Assembly (NCBI GenBank): GCA_937988885.1
Contig: CALKHR010000154.1
Coordinates: 1-64,000, forward strand
Direction of reading: 5' to 3'
Length of the DNA: 64,000 nt
DNA from: an uncultured Roseiflexaceae bacterium
GTDB lineage: Bacteria > Chloroflexota > Chloroflexia > Chloroflexales > Roseiflexaceae
Part shown: positions 8,724-17,269 of the stretch, one piece after another
Position numbering within the stretch: position 1 is the stretch's first letter
Layout of the letters: the number at the start of each line of letters is the position of its first letter
Program-made: the position numbers and the translations under genes
Notes under the pieces: model-generated
What the model was told of the DNA's origin: nothing
Seen by the model: only the letters and a program-made list of their open reading frames with translations
The model's database searches: none

Positions 8724-10029
8724 CGATGCAGTTGTTGGCGCGATCTTGCATCAATCGGCCCGCATCTTCCTGATCCACTTCACCGAGCAGGACGGGCGGC
8801 AGAAGGATGCTGATCGCGCTCCACGCACAGCGCAACGCCTGCGTTGGGGGCAGGCCAGTGGCGTTTTCGACGCGCGCCGCCACGATGGTTGGGATATCGT
8901 GCAGGGCCGGGTCGGCGAGCGCGGCCCGCAGGGCAGGCAGCAGCGCAAGATCGCGAGCGATCTGCACTTGCACCTCGGGCTGTGTCAGTGCGTTGGCGAG
9001 CGCATACGCCCGCTCAAGCTGTACACCCGCCAGATCAGCGTTGTACATCAGGTAGATGCCGTTGAGCGGCGCTGCGGCGGCGCGCCCCGTCGCTGAGAAG
9101 AGCGGCATCGGCGCAATGCCAAGGTCGAGCGTATCGGTGTATTGGCGGTACGATTCGATGGCCCAATCGCCGTCGATGGCAAAGGCGGCGCGTCCCTCTC
9201 GGAACAGTTTGACGCCATCGGCATAGGTCGAGGGCGGCGGTGGACCAGTACGGCGCAACTCTTTGAGCAGATTGAGCGCAGCGATCATCTCTTCGGTGTT
9301 GAGCGTTGGCTGCCCGTCGCCGCCGAGCGTGGTTCCGCCAGCGCCATTCAGCCAAGCAGCGAGCCAGCGCGGCTCGGCCCAAGCGGCCACAAGGCCAAAG
9401 CGGTTGCCGGTGGTCTGGTTGCGCGCCGCCACGATCAGCGCATCGGTGGTCTGGGGCGCCTCACCAACAAGTTTGCGGTTGTAGAGCAGGTAGAGCGCGC
9501 CTTGCGCGGCGAGTGGTGTGCCCCAACGCTGGTTATCGAGGGTTGCGCCGCTGATGGTGGCCAAGATAAATTGATCGGCGGCCAACGCATCCTCGGCGGG
9601 CTGGATCAATCCCTGGCGCGCAAGGATACCGAGATCGTCTTGCGTGCCCCAAACCAGATCGGGCAACGGCAGATCGGCAATGAGCGCGGCATGCAGATCG
9701 GCCTGCAACGCATCGGTGCTCTTGGTGATGAGTTGCACTTCGATCTCTAGGCTTTTGCTCACCTGCTCGATCAGCTGACGCAGTGGCTCCTGCTGCGCCT
9801 CCGTCACAGCGGCCCATAGCACCAGTTCGCCTGGCTCCGGCGTAGGCTGCGGGAGCGAGGTCACGGGTGGAGCCTGTGTGGGACGCGGTGTGGGCGCGAC
9901 GGTCGGCGATGGAGTGGAGGGCGGGACAGTTGCGGTGGGTTCCGGCGCTGGCATAGGGCTGCATGCACTCAGCAATGCACAGAGCAGCACAGCAATAGAG
10001 CGAACAATTCGTTTCCGTTGATACGCCAT
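8713..10029 (-). CDS. Extracellular sugar-type solute-binding lipoprotein (family 1)
   Basis: This 438-residue lipoprotein has a signal peptide ending LLSACS, a Pro/Thr-rich linker to about residue 65, and a maltose-binding-type fold region starting GELVLWAAVTE. Segments such as LFREGRAAFAIDGDWA and NGIYLMYNADL are typical of family 1 binding proteins. No permease or ATPase lies beside it, so it is an orphan component or a sensor. It runs convergently into the M20 peptidase with an 11-bp overlap and no terminator between them. Confidence 0.82.
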   Translation of the reverse strand: MAYQRKRIVRSIAVLLCALLSACSPMPAPEPTATVPPSTPSPTVAPTPRPTQAPPVTSLPQPTPEPGELVLWAAVTEAQQEPLRQLIEQVSKSLEIEVQLITKSTDALQADLHAALIADLPLPDLVWGTQDDLGILARQGLIQPAEDALAADQFILATISGATLDNQRWGTPLAAQGALYLLYNRKLVGEAPQTTDALIVAARNQTTGNRFGLVAAWAEPRWLAAWLNGAGGTTLGGDGQPTLNTEEMIAALNLLKELRRTGPPPPSTYADGVKLFREGRAAFAIDGDWAIESYRQYTDTLDLGIAPMPLFSATGRAAAAPLNGIYLMYNADLAGVQLERAYALANALTQPEVQVQIARDLALLPALRAALADPALHDIPTIVAARVENATGLPPTQALRCAWSAISILLPPVLLGEVDQEDAGRLMQDRANNCIATP

Positions 10030-10240
10030 GCGATCGATTATTCCTTCGAGCGGTGTTGCGAACCCAAGCTACACAGTCCTACCAGTGGCGTTGGGCGCTT
10101 TCCTCACGTATTTCTGCGGTGTACTACCAACTCACATTCGTGCGACTTCGTTGCGCGCGGCGATCCTACCATTAGATTGCGTTGTGTGCAATATCAGCAA
10201 TGCTGGGTGGTAGCACGATGAAGCAATGGCCATCTTTCAC

Positions 10241-10279
10241 AAGAAAAGGTGCCTTGCATACGGCTTGCAAAGCACCTTT
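10241..10279 (-). terminator. Rho-independent terminator of the MBL-fold hydrolase
   Basis: AAAGGTGC (10245-10252) pairs with GCACCTTT (10272-10279), and TTGCA/TGCAA extends the stem inside. On the minus strand it is followed by TTTTCTT. It lies just beyond the stop of the hydrolase at 10308. Confidence 0.75.
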
Positions 10280-10307
10280 GAAGCATTTGAATAGATGGCC
10301 GACAGCG

Positions 10308-11042
10308 CTACGAGACGCTCTCACCCGGCGCAAGGGCGATCACCTCAACATCGACACCAAACTCAGCCACGTACTGGCGGAGCGCATCGGGGGTGCCGCT
10401 CAGCAGCGGGAAGGTGCCGAAATGCCCCGGGATGGCATACTTCGAGCCGATCAGTTTAAGGGCGTAGGCAGCCTGGCGGGGATCCATCGTAAACCAGTCG
10501 CCGATCGGCAGAATGGTGAGATCGGGCTTGTAGAGGTCGCCGATGATCTTCATATCGGAAGTGACGGCGGTATCGCCCGTGACATAGATGGTGAAGTCGT
10601 TCTCAAGGCGAAGGACGTAGCCGATCGCCTCGCCCATGCTGATGATCTGACCGTCCTGGACGTAGGTGCTGCTGTGCTCAGCCGATGTCATGGTGGCGCG
10701 CACGCCTTCAACGGTCACGGTGCCGCCCTTGTTGTAGCCGACCAAGCGCGACTCGTCGATGCCCTGGCTCGCGAGCCAACCGGTGATGTCGTAGATACTG
10801 ACGATTTTGGCAGAGGTTTGCGATGCGAGGTTAAGGAGCTCACCAAGGTGATCGGAGTGACCGTGAGTGATGAAGATCGCGTCGAGGCCGTCTTGACGAA
10901 TACGATCTTTCCATTCCTCTGGGCAGGCAGGGTTTGAATCGAGCCACGAGTCGATCAATAAGCGCTTGCCGCCTGGCGTTACAATATGAAACGTTCCGTG
11001 TCCCAACCACGTGATCGTTGTATTGCGACCAATCGTCGTCAT
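10308..11042 (-). CDS. MBL-fold metal-dependent hydrolase (UPF0173 type)
   Basis: This 244-residue metallo-beta-lactamase-fold protein carries the metal motif THGHSDH, an SAEHSS segment and the later YVTGDTAV and IPGHFGTF metal-ligand regions. That fits the UPF0173 family of hydrolases of unknown substrate. The start at 11042 follows AAAGGAGAGG on the minus strand and is preferred to 11081. It is monocistronic, with its own terminator, and is divergent from the thioredoxin operon. Confidence 0.87.
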   Translation of the reverse strand: MTTIGRNTTITWLGHGTFHIVTPGGKRLLIDSWLDSNPACPEEWKDRIRQDGLDAIFITHGHSDHLGELLNLASQTSAKIVSIYDITGWLASQGIDESRLVGYNKGGTVTVEGVRATMTSAEHSSTYVQDGQIISMGEAIGYVLRLENDFTIYVTGDTAVTSDMKIIGDLYKPDLTILPIGDWFTMDPRQAAYALKLIGSKYAIPGHFGTFPLLSGTPDALRQYVAEFGVDVEVIALAPGESVS

Positions 11043-11206
11043 TTTCCTCTCCTTTGATGACACCCTCTTACGGCCATGCACGGCGACACTATTCGCTCTA
11101 CCAGAGAGACATATTGTGAGAACATGTATTGGATGACATTAGTATAACATATTGTCCTGGCGAGGTGATTGCTAAGCTATAGAAGAAGTGTTGGATGAGT
11201 GGAAGC

Positions 11207-11255
11207 TTGACGAGCGCATGAAAATCATTATAATGGTGATACCCCCCGTGGGTAT
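11207..11255 (+). promoter_or_regulatory. Promoter with CsoR/CstR-type operator
   Basis: TTGACG (11207-11212), a 16-bp spacer and TATAAT (11229-11234) form a promoter. Directly after the -10 lies the inverted repeat ATACCC-CCCGT-GGGTAT (11239-11255), the G/C-tract palindrome bound by CsoR/CstR-family repressors. Repressor binding there would cover the start of transcription. The second gene of the operon encodes such a repressor, so autoregulation is likely. Confidence 0.8.
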
Positions 11256-11313
11256 TCACTGATGATCAGCATGCCTAACGCATTAGAAAAGATAAATTCA
11301 AGGAGTGTTTCTC

Positions 11314-11643
11314 ATGGCAAAGCCAATTACAATCACCGACGCCGACTTTGAGGAGAAGGTGTTAAAGTCGGAGACACCGGTACTGGTCGATTTCTGGGCG
11401 CCATGGTGTGGGCCGTGCCGCGCGATTGCTCCTGCGCTTGAGGAGCTTGCCAACGAGTACGATGGTAAGATGACGGTCGCGAAGATCAACATCGACGAGC
11501 ACCAGCGCTGGCAGACCAAGTTCGGTATTATGGCTATCCCGACGCTATTGGTGTTCAAGAATGGTGAGTTGGTGAAGCGCATCCAGGGTGCCGCTCCGAA
11601 GCGCACGCTCAAGGAAGCCTTCGACGAAGCGCTGGCGAACTAA
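11314..11643 (+). CDS. trxA: Thioredoxin
   Basis: This 109-residue thioredoxin has the classic active site WCGPC (residues 31-35) and the cis-proline segment MAIPTLLVF. It reduces disulfides, and possibly persulfides, in the cytoplasm. The start at 11314 has AAGGAG 8 nt upstream. It is the first gene of an operon with a CstR-like repressor and a flavin reductase-like protein, which suggests a role in reactive sulfur handling; that role is inferred from context. Confidence 0.93.
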   Translation: MAKPITITDADFEEKVLKSETPVLVDFWAPWCGPCRAIAPALEELANEYDGKMTVAKINIDEHQRWQTKFGIMAIPTLLVFKNGELVKRIQGAAPKRTLKEAFDEALAN

Positions 11644-11650
11644 ATCGGCA

Positions 11651-11720
11651 GCGCCAATCGGCGCGTTAGGACATATGCGTTGAGGATAGAAGGGTGCTTG
11701 TCGCTCGTCTCTATCCTCAA
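11651..11720 (+). promoter_or_regulatory. Two intercistronic hairpins between trx and the repressor gene
   Basis: GCGCC/GGCGC (11651-11664) forms a small hairpin. It is followed by a perfect 11-bp inverted repeat, TTGAGGATAGA (11680-11690) with TCTATCCTCAA (11710-11720). No T-run follows, so it resembles an mRNA processing or attenuation element that sets a lower dose of the repressor rather than a full terminator. Confidence 0.55.
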
Positions 11721-11742
11721 TTGTCTATGTGACGAGGTTTGT

Positions 11743-12027
11743 ATGGCAGAAGCAGAAACGCGGCGTAGCATCAGCGGGCAAACGCAGAGCGATGTGCTGT
11801 TGCGTTTGCGACGCATTGAAGGCCAAGTGCGCGGTATTCAGCGCATGGTTGAGGAGAACCGCGACTGCCGTGATGTCGTGGTGCAACTAGCAGCTGTCAA
11901 GGCTGCGGTGGCAAGCCTCAACATGTTGGTGGCCGAAAGTTATGCGCAAGAGTGTCTATGCGGCGCCGATCAGGTCGATGCCGCTGAACTTGCGCGCGTA
12001 CTCGATTTGTTGAAGGCAGCACGATAA
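11743..12027 (+). CDS. cstR: CsoR/CstR-family repressor (DUF156), probably persulfide-sensing
   Basis: This 94-residue all-helical repressor has the family signature RRIEGQVRGIQRM. Measured from the conserved Cys of RDC, the position 25 residues later, which is His in copper-sensing CsoR, is Tyr. The Cys 29 residues later is kept. Two Cys without the His is the CstR pattern, pointing to reactive sulfur sensing rather than copper. An extra Cys follows two residues on. The start at 11743 has GACGAGG upstream and gives the usual family length. Its likely site is the palindrome at 11239-11255. The ligand assignment is inference. Confidence 0.8.
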   Translation: MAEAETRRSISGQTQSDVLLRLRRIEGQVRGIQRMVEENRDCRDVVVQLAAVKAAVASLNMLVAESYAQECLCGADQVDAAELARVLDLLKAAR

Positions 12028-12031
12028 GATT

Positions 12032-12634
12032 ATGGAACCGCACGATTCGGACAGGCCTCGATCATCCATCCAAGGTGGCATCTCGTTTGGGCGAGCCGCC
12101 CGCGCCCGCGACCGCCAGATCGAGGCATTAGAGGTTACCAATCCGCTCGGCGTCGATCGCGATACGCTGTGGGCCACTGCCCGGCGTTTCGCTGCGGGCG
12201 TGACAGTGGTGACAACGACCACCGATACAGGCTTTGTGGGAATAACGGTCAGCGCATTCAGTTTGCTCTCGCTGGAGCCACCGCTGGTGCTCGTCTGCAT
12301 CAACAATGACTCGCAGGTCCGCGAGGCGATTGAGCTCAGCGGCAATTTCGCCGTGACGGTACTGAGCAGCCGCCAGGAGTTGCAGGCTGAGATGTTTGCT
12401 GGCCGCACGCCGCGCCCTGACCCCTACTTCGCCGATGTGCCGCACCGAACGTTGCTCACCGGAGCGCCAATCCTCAAGGGCGGCTTGGCTTGGTTTGATT
12501 GTTATGTCGATATGCAGCACGACGGCGGCGATCATGCCCTGTTCATAGGGCGTGTGGTGGCCTCCGGCGTCGCCGCCGATCAAGACGACCCGCTGCTGTA
12601 CTTCGGCAGCCAATACCGACGATTAATGACATAG
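12032..12634 (+). CDS. Flavin reductase-like FMN-binding protein
   Basis: This 200-residue protein has a flavin reductase-like (split-barrel, FMN-binding) domain from about residue 42: DTLWATARRFAAGVTVVTT, then GITVSAFSLLSLEPPLVLVC. These proteins bind FMN and either supply reduced flavin or oxidise substrates. It starts 5 bp after the repressor gene, so it is the third gene of the thioredoxin operon. The first 40 residues look unconserved and the true start could be downstream. Confidence 0.82.
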   Translation: MEPHDSDRPRSSIQGGISFGRAARARDRQIEALEVTNPLGVDRDTLWATARRFAAGVTVVTTTTDTGFVGITVSAFSLLSLEPPLVLVCINNDSQVREAIELSGNFAVTVLSSRQELQAEMFAGRTPRPDPYFADVPHRTLLTGAPILKGGLAWFDCYVDMQHDGGDHALFIGRVVASGVAADQDDPLLYFGSQYRRLMT

Positions 12635-12805
12635 CCCCATTACCGATCGCCCCTCGTCGCAGCCCTTCTTCCACCACTATGCTGCGAATCGCGCAAACAC
12701 TGTTGCATTACACCGTACTCGGGCGGCCAGAAGCGCCGCCCAGATGGCTACCGAACGCTCTGCGTTAGCGCGCGGCTCACACAATCGAAGCAGAATCGTT
12801 GAGGT

Positions 12806-13573
12806 TTATTTAGTGGGCGACGGGTGCCCGTGCGCCAGAAAGTCGAGGGCGAGTTGATTGAAGTGGGCGGCTTGATCAACCATCACCACGTGCCCGGCCT
12901 TCGGCAGCACAATAAGCTCCGCCTGCGGTAGAGCAGCCTTGTACAGGTGGCCGATCCACGGCGGAACGAGCGTATCTTGCGCGCCCCAAACCAGCAGGAT
13001 AGGCGCACGCACCTGTTGAGTGTGCGGCATAGGATCGGTGTGCAGCAGATAGGCCGCCGCTTGTAGCAGCGCTACTGGACCAGCCCGCAGGCCGTCCCAG
13101 GCGATGGTGGGAATGAAGGTGGGAGTGCAGAACAGGCTGGCGCTCAAGGCTCGCAGGCTCATCTCACCCAGGCCCGCGCCCATAGCAGCACCGCCCGCCG
13201 CCGCAGCTAGCACCATCCTGCCAACCCGTTGCGGGTAATGGGCAGCGAGCAGCAGCGCGATCAGACCGCCCATTGAGTGCGCGATGACATCGGTGTGCTG
13301 CACGCCCAGGCGCTCGATAAACTGAGCGAGCAATGTGGCAGTATCGTGCAGGGAGAGTGGAATCTGCCGCCGACTCTGGCCGAAGCCGACCAGATCAACA
13401 GCATAGACTGTGTGGTGTTGCGCCAGCACGGGCAGATTACGTTGCCACCACGTTCGGCTCGCCGAGAAGCCGTGGATGAGCAAGAGCGGTGGTCCATCGC
13501 CCTGCTGCGTATAACTCAATCGATGCTGGCCGATGTAACATTGCTGAACGTGAATTGGCGCGTGATGAGGCAT
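12806..13573 (-). CDS. Alpha/beta hydrolase
   Basis: This hydrolase is about 255 residues long. It has the oxyanion segment LLIHGFSASRTWW, the nucleophile elbow AHSMGG (Ser nucleophile), a downstream acid region (WGAQDTLVP) and the catalytic His in KAGHVVMVDQ. Esterases, lactonases and C-C bond hydrolases share these motifs and the substrate is unclear. It follows the SDR gene closely on the same strand. The start at 13573 is preferred because the longer ORF (13612) would overlap the SDR, but no clear Shine-Dalgarno decides it. Confidence 0.82.
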   Translation of the reverse strand: MPHHAPIHVQQCYIGQHRLSYTQQGDGPPLLLIHGFSASRTWWQRNLPVLAQHHTVYAVDLVGFGQSRRQIPLSLHDTATLLAQFIERLGVQHTDVIAHSMGGLIALLLAAHYPQRVGRMVLAAAAGGAAMGAGLGEMSLRALSASLFCTPTFIPTIAWDGLRAGPVALLQAAAYLLHTDPMPHTQQVRAPILLVWGAQDTLVPPWIGHLYKAALPQAELIVLPKAGHVVMVDQAAHFNQLALDFLAHGHPSPTK

Positions 13574-13587
13574 AGCGATACACAAAG

Positions 13588-14379
13588 CTACGATTCCGGG
13601 CGATCGTCCCACGTGAACGAGCGGGCCAAAGTCGCATCCACCAGTTTGGGAGCTAACAAACTGAACCCCATACGCAATCGATCGGCCCAGGTGACGTAGG
13701 CGACCCGTGGCTCGCGCTGAGCGGCCCGCAGAATGACGCGGGCGACATGCTCGGGCGTGACGGCACCCGTGGAGAGGCGTCGGCGCTCGCTGCCGCTGCC
13801 CAGGCGATTATCGTTGAAGCTTGTGCTGGTGGTGCCGGGACGCACCAACGTGACGGCAATGGAACTCCCGTGTAATTCGACCCGCAGCGCCTCTACCAAG
13901 CGGTCTAGCGCAGCCTTGACGGCGGCGTAGCCTCCCAGGTAAGGCAGCGCACGCAGACCGACCACCGATGAGATGTAGATGAGTTGGCCCCGCTCGCGTT
14001 GGCGTAAGTGCGGCAGCGCGGCTTGTGTCAGCGCCAGCGGCCCGAACAGATCGACGGCCAACGCGTGTTGAAAATCGTTGGCCTGAAGCTGAGCGACGGG
14101 AGCAGCGAGGCCAACGCCCGCGTTGTTGATCACGATGTCGATGCCACCAAGCTCAGCGACCGTGCGATCGACCAGGTGTTGGACAGCCGCAGGGTCAGCG
14201 ATATCGGTTGGGACGAGCAGCGCAGGGGCGTTGAGCGTCTGGGCGACGCTCCGCAGGCGTTCCTCGTTGCGGGCCGCGAGCACGACGTGGGCACCCGCCG
14301 CAGCGAAGGTCCGCGCCGTAGCAGCGCCGATGCCCGCCGAGGCGCCAGTGATAATGACGACTTTGCCATGTGGGTTCAT
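13588..14379 (-). CDS. Short-chain dehydrogenase/reductase (SDR)
   Basis: This 263-residue classical SDR has the NAD(P)-binding motif TGASAGIG, NNAGVG, the catalytic Ser in ISSVVG and the YAAVK catalytic pair. ARNEER after the second strand, with Arg, suggests NADP(H) preference. It sits between the ArsR repressor and the alpha/beta hydrolase with short gaps, so the three genes are probably one operon. The oxidised substrate is not predictable. Confidence 0.88.
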   Translation of the reverse strand: MNPHGKVVIITGASAGIGAATARTFAAAGAHVVLAARNEERLRSVAQTLNAPALLVPTDIADPAAVQHLVDRTVAELGGIDIVINNAGVGLAAPVAQLQANDFQHALAVDLFGPLALTQAALPHLRQRERGQLIYISSVVGLRALPYLGGYAAVKAALDRLVEALRVELHGSSIAVTLVRPGTTSTSFNDNRLGSGSERRRLSTGAVTPEHVARVILRAAQREPRVAYVTWADRLRMGFSLLAPKLVDATLARSFTWDDRPES

Positions 14380-14409
14380 GATCTTCGGTTTCCTGGCGGA
14401 GCCTACAGC

Positions 14410-14760
14410 TTAGGCATGCCCTAAATGTTCCAGACTCAGTTGGAACAACCGCGTGACGTGCTCATCATCGAGCGCGTAAAAGACGAGTTTGCCATCGCGA
14501 CGTGCCCGCACAACACGCAGGCCGCGCAACAGCCTCAACTGGTGCGACACAGCCGATTCGCTCATCGACAGCACTGCCGCGATATCGCCCACGCAGAGTT
14601 CGGCGTGCGAGAGCGCGTGTACAATGCGCACACGCGTAGGATCAGCCAGCGCTTTAAAAATATCGGCAACTTGCGCAGTGAGCTTAGCGTCGATCGGATG
14701 CTCCTGCACGCGACGAACCGCCGCCGGATCGATGATCTCGGGCGTGTCCTGAAGCGTCAT
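14410..14760 (-). CDS. ArsR/SmtB-family repressor with a zinc-type alpha5 site
   Basis: This 116-residue winged-helix repressor contains FKALADPTRVRIVHAL and the recognition helix SESAVSHQLRLLR. The last helix has D, H, H and H spaced as D-x-H-x10-H-x2-H (DEHVTRLFQLSLEHLGH), the alpha5 metal site of the SmtB/CzrA zinc and cobalt sensors. A Cys in ELCVGD marks the alpha3 region. ATG 14760 was chosen because GAGGAGG lies 8 nt upstream; a longer ORF reaching 14973 has no such site. It heads the SDR/hydrolase operon and is divergent from the aldo/keto reductase. Confidence 0.85.
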   Translation of the reverse strand: MTLQDTPEIIDPAAVRRVQEHPIDAKLTAQVADIFKALADPTRVRIVHALSHAELCVGDIAAVLSMSESAVSHQLRLLRGLRVVRARRDGKLVFYALDDEHVTRLFQLSLEHLGHA

Positions 14761-14869
14761 CACTTCCACCTCCTCGGGCAGCAACGGCACATATGGCGCA
14801 CGTCGCGCCAGTGGGAAGTATACCATTTTTCGTTGCCTTGCATCGATTAGACGAATATCGTTGGCAATA

Positions 14870-14894
14870 GTATCATAGTTGAGAAGGTTGATAC
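14870..14894. promoter_or_regulatory. Candidate ArsR-type operator
   Basis: An imperfect 11-3-11 inverted repeat, GTATCATAGTT-GAG-AAGGTTGATAC, has 8 of 11 pairs matched. It lies between the divergent ArsR and aldo/keto reductase genes and covers the leader of the latter. ArsR proteins bind AT-rich imperfect palindromes of this kind. The assignment is by position and symmetry only. Confidence 0.4.
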
Positions 14895-14911
14895 ACAAAT
14901 AAGGAGCAGAC

Positions 14912-15844
14912 ATGGAGTACCGACAGCTTGGTAGAGCCGGGGTGCGTGTCTCGGTGATCGGCTTGGGCACCAACCAATTCGGTGGTGTCGTCGATCAGCA
15001 AGGGGTGAATGAGATTATCGCGGGGGCGCTCGATCTGGGCATCAATTTCATCGACACGGCAGATGTGTACACCCAAGGCCGTTCGGAAGAGACGCTCGGC
15101 GTCGCGCTCAAGGGGCGTTGGGATCGCGTTGTGCTCGCCACTAAAGTGCGCAGCAGCATGGGCGACGGCACCAACGATCAGGGCGCATCGCGTTACCATA
15201 TCATCAACGGCGTCGAGGCGAGCCTGCGCCGCCTGCAGACCGATCATATCGACCTGTATCAAATCCACCGCTGGGACGATACAACACCCATCGATGAGAC
15301 ATTACGCGCGCTCGACGATTTAGTGCGGGCTGGCAAGGTGCGGTACATCGGTGCCTCGAACTTTATGGCTTGGCAGCTGGCCCACGCCAACGTCCTCGCC
15401 GAACTGCGCGGTTGGACGAGCTTCGTGAGCATTCAGCCGCACTACCACATGCTCGAACGGAGCATCGAGCAGGAGCTTATTCCCTACTGCAACGCCTACA
15501 ACGTCGGCATCTTGCCCTACTTCCCACTCGCAGGCGGCTTCCTCACCGGCAAATACCGTCGCGGCGAGGCGGTGCCAAGCGGCTCGCGAGCTGAGCGCAG
15601 CCCCTACGTGCAGAAGTACCTCACCGACGAGAACTTCACCATCATCGAAAAGCTGGAGCAGTGGGCGAAGGAGCGCGATCACACGATGGGCGAGCTTGCG
15701 CACGCTTGGTTGCTGTCGCAACCGCAGGTCAGCTCGGTGATCTCGGGGGCGACGAAACTGTCACAGGTGCAGGCGAACGCGAAAGCCGCCGACTGGAAGC
15801 TCACGCCCGAAGAAGTTGCAGAGATCAACAGCATCCTCGGCTAA
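14912..15844 (+). CDS. Aldo/keto reductase
   Basis: This 310-residue TIM-barrel oxidoreductase has the catalytic tetrad visible: Asp in FIDTADVY, Tyr in the same segment, Lys in LATKV and His in YQIHRWD. IGASNF is also characteristic. It would use NADPH to reduce aldehydes or ketones in the cytoplasm. AAGGAG precedes the start. It is transcribed divergently from the ArsR/SDR/hydrolase operon and may share its regulator. Confidence 0.9.
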   Translation: MEYRQLGRAGVRVSVIGLGTNQFGGVVDQQGVNEIIAGALDLGINFIDTADVYTQGRSEETLGVALKGRWDRVVLATKVRSSMGDGTNDQGASRYHIINGVEASLRRLQTDHIDLYQIHRWDDTTPIDETLRALDDLVRAGKVRYIGASNFMAWQLAHANVLAELRGWTSFVSIQPHYHMLERSIEQELIPYCNAYNVGILPYFPLAGGFLTGKYRRGEAVPSGSRAERSPYVQKYLTDENFTIIEKLEQWAKERDHTMGELAHAWLLSQPQVSSVISGATKLSQVQANAKAADWKLTPEEVAEINSILG

Positions 15845-15864
15845 TCCTCGCCTATAAAGCGCAA

Positions 15865-15901
15865 AAGCGAGCACGGCATCCAAAAGGTGCTGTGCTCGCT
15901 T
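15865..15901. terminator. Bidirectional hairpin between convergent genes
   Basis: AAGCGAGCAC (15865-15874) pairs with GTGCTCGCTT (15892-15901), with GCATC/GGTGC extending the stem. It lies between the ends of the aldo/keto reductase and the P1 peptidase. T-runs are weak on both sides. Confidence 0.6.
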
Positions 15902-15951
15902 CGTTTGAAAGGTCTTCTGCCGCGTCACAAACAGCGTTTGAGAAGGCGACG

Positions 15952-17079
15952 TTACTCGGCAAGTCGATTGTATGCGCGCATAATCTCGCAGAGACGGTCG
16001 AGGGGAAGCGCGTAAGCGACGTGATTATTGATGCCAACCGTCGTCGTGGCCATACACATCGCATTCAGGATCGCCTCCTCGGTCGCCTCCGCAGCCGCCT
16101 CGAACAGCGGGGTCATCGCGCCGTTCGGCAGCATGCGTACATTGATCGGCGTGCGATCCGTCTCGACCTGCGCAAGCCCTTGGTTACCCGTCGAGAACGC
16201 CACGAAGATATCGCCACTGCTGTTTTCGCCCAGGCCACCCATACGAGCCACACCAAGTGTGGCGCGCTGCGCGAGCCGCTGACACTGCGAGGGCAGCAGC
16301 GGGGCATCGGTAGCGACCACAACAATGATCGAACCTGCTCCTTCGTTCTGGGGCATGCCACCGGGAGGCACCTCGCTAAAGGGGATCTCGCGACCCACGG
16401 GAACGCCATCCACCCGGAACAACATACGGCTGCCATAGTTAGCCTGCACAAGCACACCGACCGTCCAGCCGCCGTGCTGCTCTGCAACGACACGCGAGGC
16501 GGTGCCGATGCCGCCCTTAAAGCCGTGTGCGATCATGCCTGTGCCACCGCCGACACATCCCTCAGCAACCGGCCCGCTCGCAGCAGAATCGAGCGCCGCA
16601 TAGACATGCTCGGGACGCACGTGCATCCCATTGATATCGGAGAGCAAACCATCGTAGGTCTCGGCCACGACGGGCAGGCTCCAAGTTTGATCGTAGGCCA
16701 GATTGCCGCGCTCGACGCTGTAGGAGATCAGCGCATCGCGCACCACACCCACGCTATGCGTATTCGTCAACGCGATCGGCGTGTTGATCGTTCCTAGCTC
16801 TTGAATCCACGCAGTACCTGTCATTTCGCCGTTGCCGTTGAGCACGTGGTAGCCCGCCATCACTGGGTTGTGCGCCACATCATCGGGGCGCGGCAAAATC
16901 ACGGTAACGCCGGTGCGCACAGGGCCATGGCCGATCCGCAACTCGCCCTCGCCGCTGATCAAGGTGGTGTGGCCGACCCGCACACCCTCCACGTCGGTAA
17001 TCGCGTTCCAACGTCCAGGCGTTAATCGCCCGAGCTTTATGCCTAAATCACGCGCTCGTTTGCGCTCGGTCTGCTCCAT
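15952..17079 (-). CDS. P1-family (DmpA-type) aminopeptidase
   Basis: This 375-residue Ntn-hydrolase-like enzyme matches DmpA/BapA proteins in length. The motifs are DVEGVRVGHTTL near the N-terminus, GCVGGGTGM in the middle, and the autocleavage site Gly-Ser in GAGSIIVVVATDAPLL, where the Ser becomes the new N-terminal nucleophile. Members release N-terminal D- or L-residues or beta-peptides. AAGGAGG lies 6 nt before the ATG. It is a single-gene unit between two hairpins. Confidence 0.9.
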   Translation of the reverse strand: MEQTERKRARDLGIKLGRLTPGRWNAITDVEGVRVGHTTLISGEGELRIGHGPVRTGVTVILPRPDDVAHNPVMAGYHVLNGNGEMTGTAWIQELGTINTPIALTNTHSVGVVRDALISYSVERGNLAYDQTWSLPVVAETYDGLLSDINGMHVRPEHVYAALDSAASGPVAEGCVGGGTGMIAHGFKGGIGTASRVVAEQHGGWTVGVLVQANYGSRMLFRVDGVPVGREIPFSEVPPGGMPQNEGAGSIIVVVATDAPLLPSQCQRLAQRATLGVARMGGLGENSSGDIFVAFSTGNQGLAQVETDRTPINVRMLPNGAMTPLFEAAAEATEEAILNAMCMATTTVGINNHVAYALPLDRLCEIMRAYNRLAE

Positions 17080-17207
17080 ACGTTTCCTCCTTGAACTGTT
17101 CGCGTCATTGTCTCACGAAACAGACGATCCGTGTAAGCGGGAATGATACCAAATTCGTGTACGCAATGCCTCCACAGCACTTCCTTGAAGTGCATCAAGG
17201 ACACATA

Positions 17208-17238
17208 AAAATGCGAGGCTGGTAGATACCAGCCTCGC
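17208..17238 (-). terminator. Rho-independent terminator of the act operon
   Basis: A perfect 12-bp stem (GCGAGGCTGGTA at 17213-17224, TACCAGCCTCGC at 17227-17238) is followed on the minus strand by ATTTTTATG. It lies just past the actF stop. Confidence 0.85.
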
Positions 17239-17269
17239 GCCTCGTGAAGTGAGCTAGACAACCACCCCG

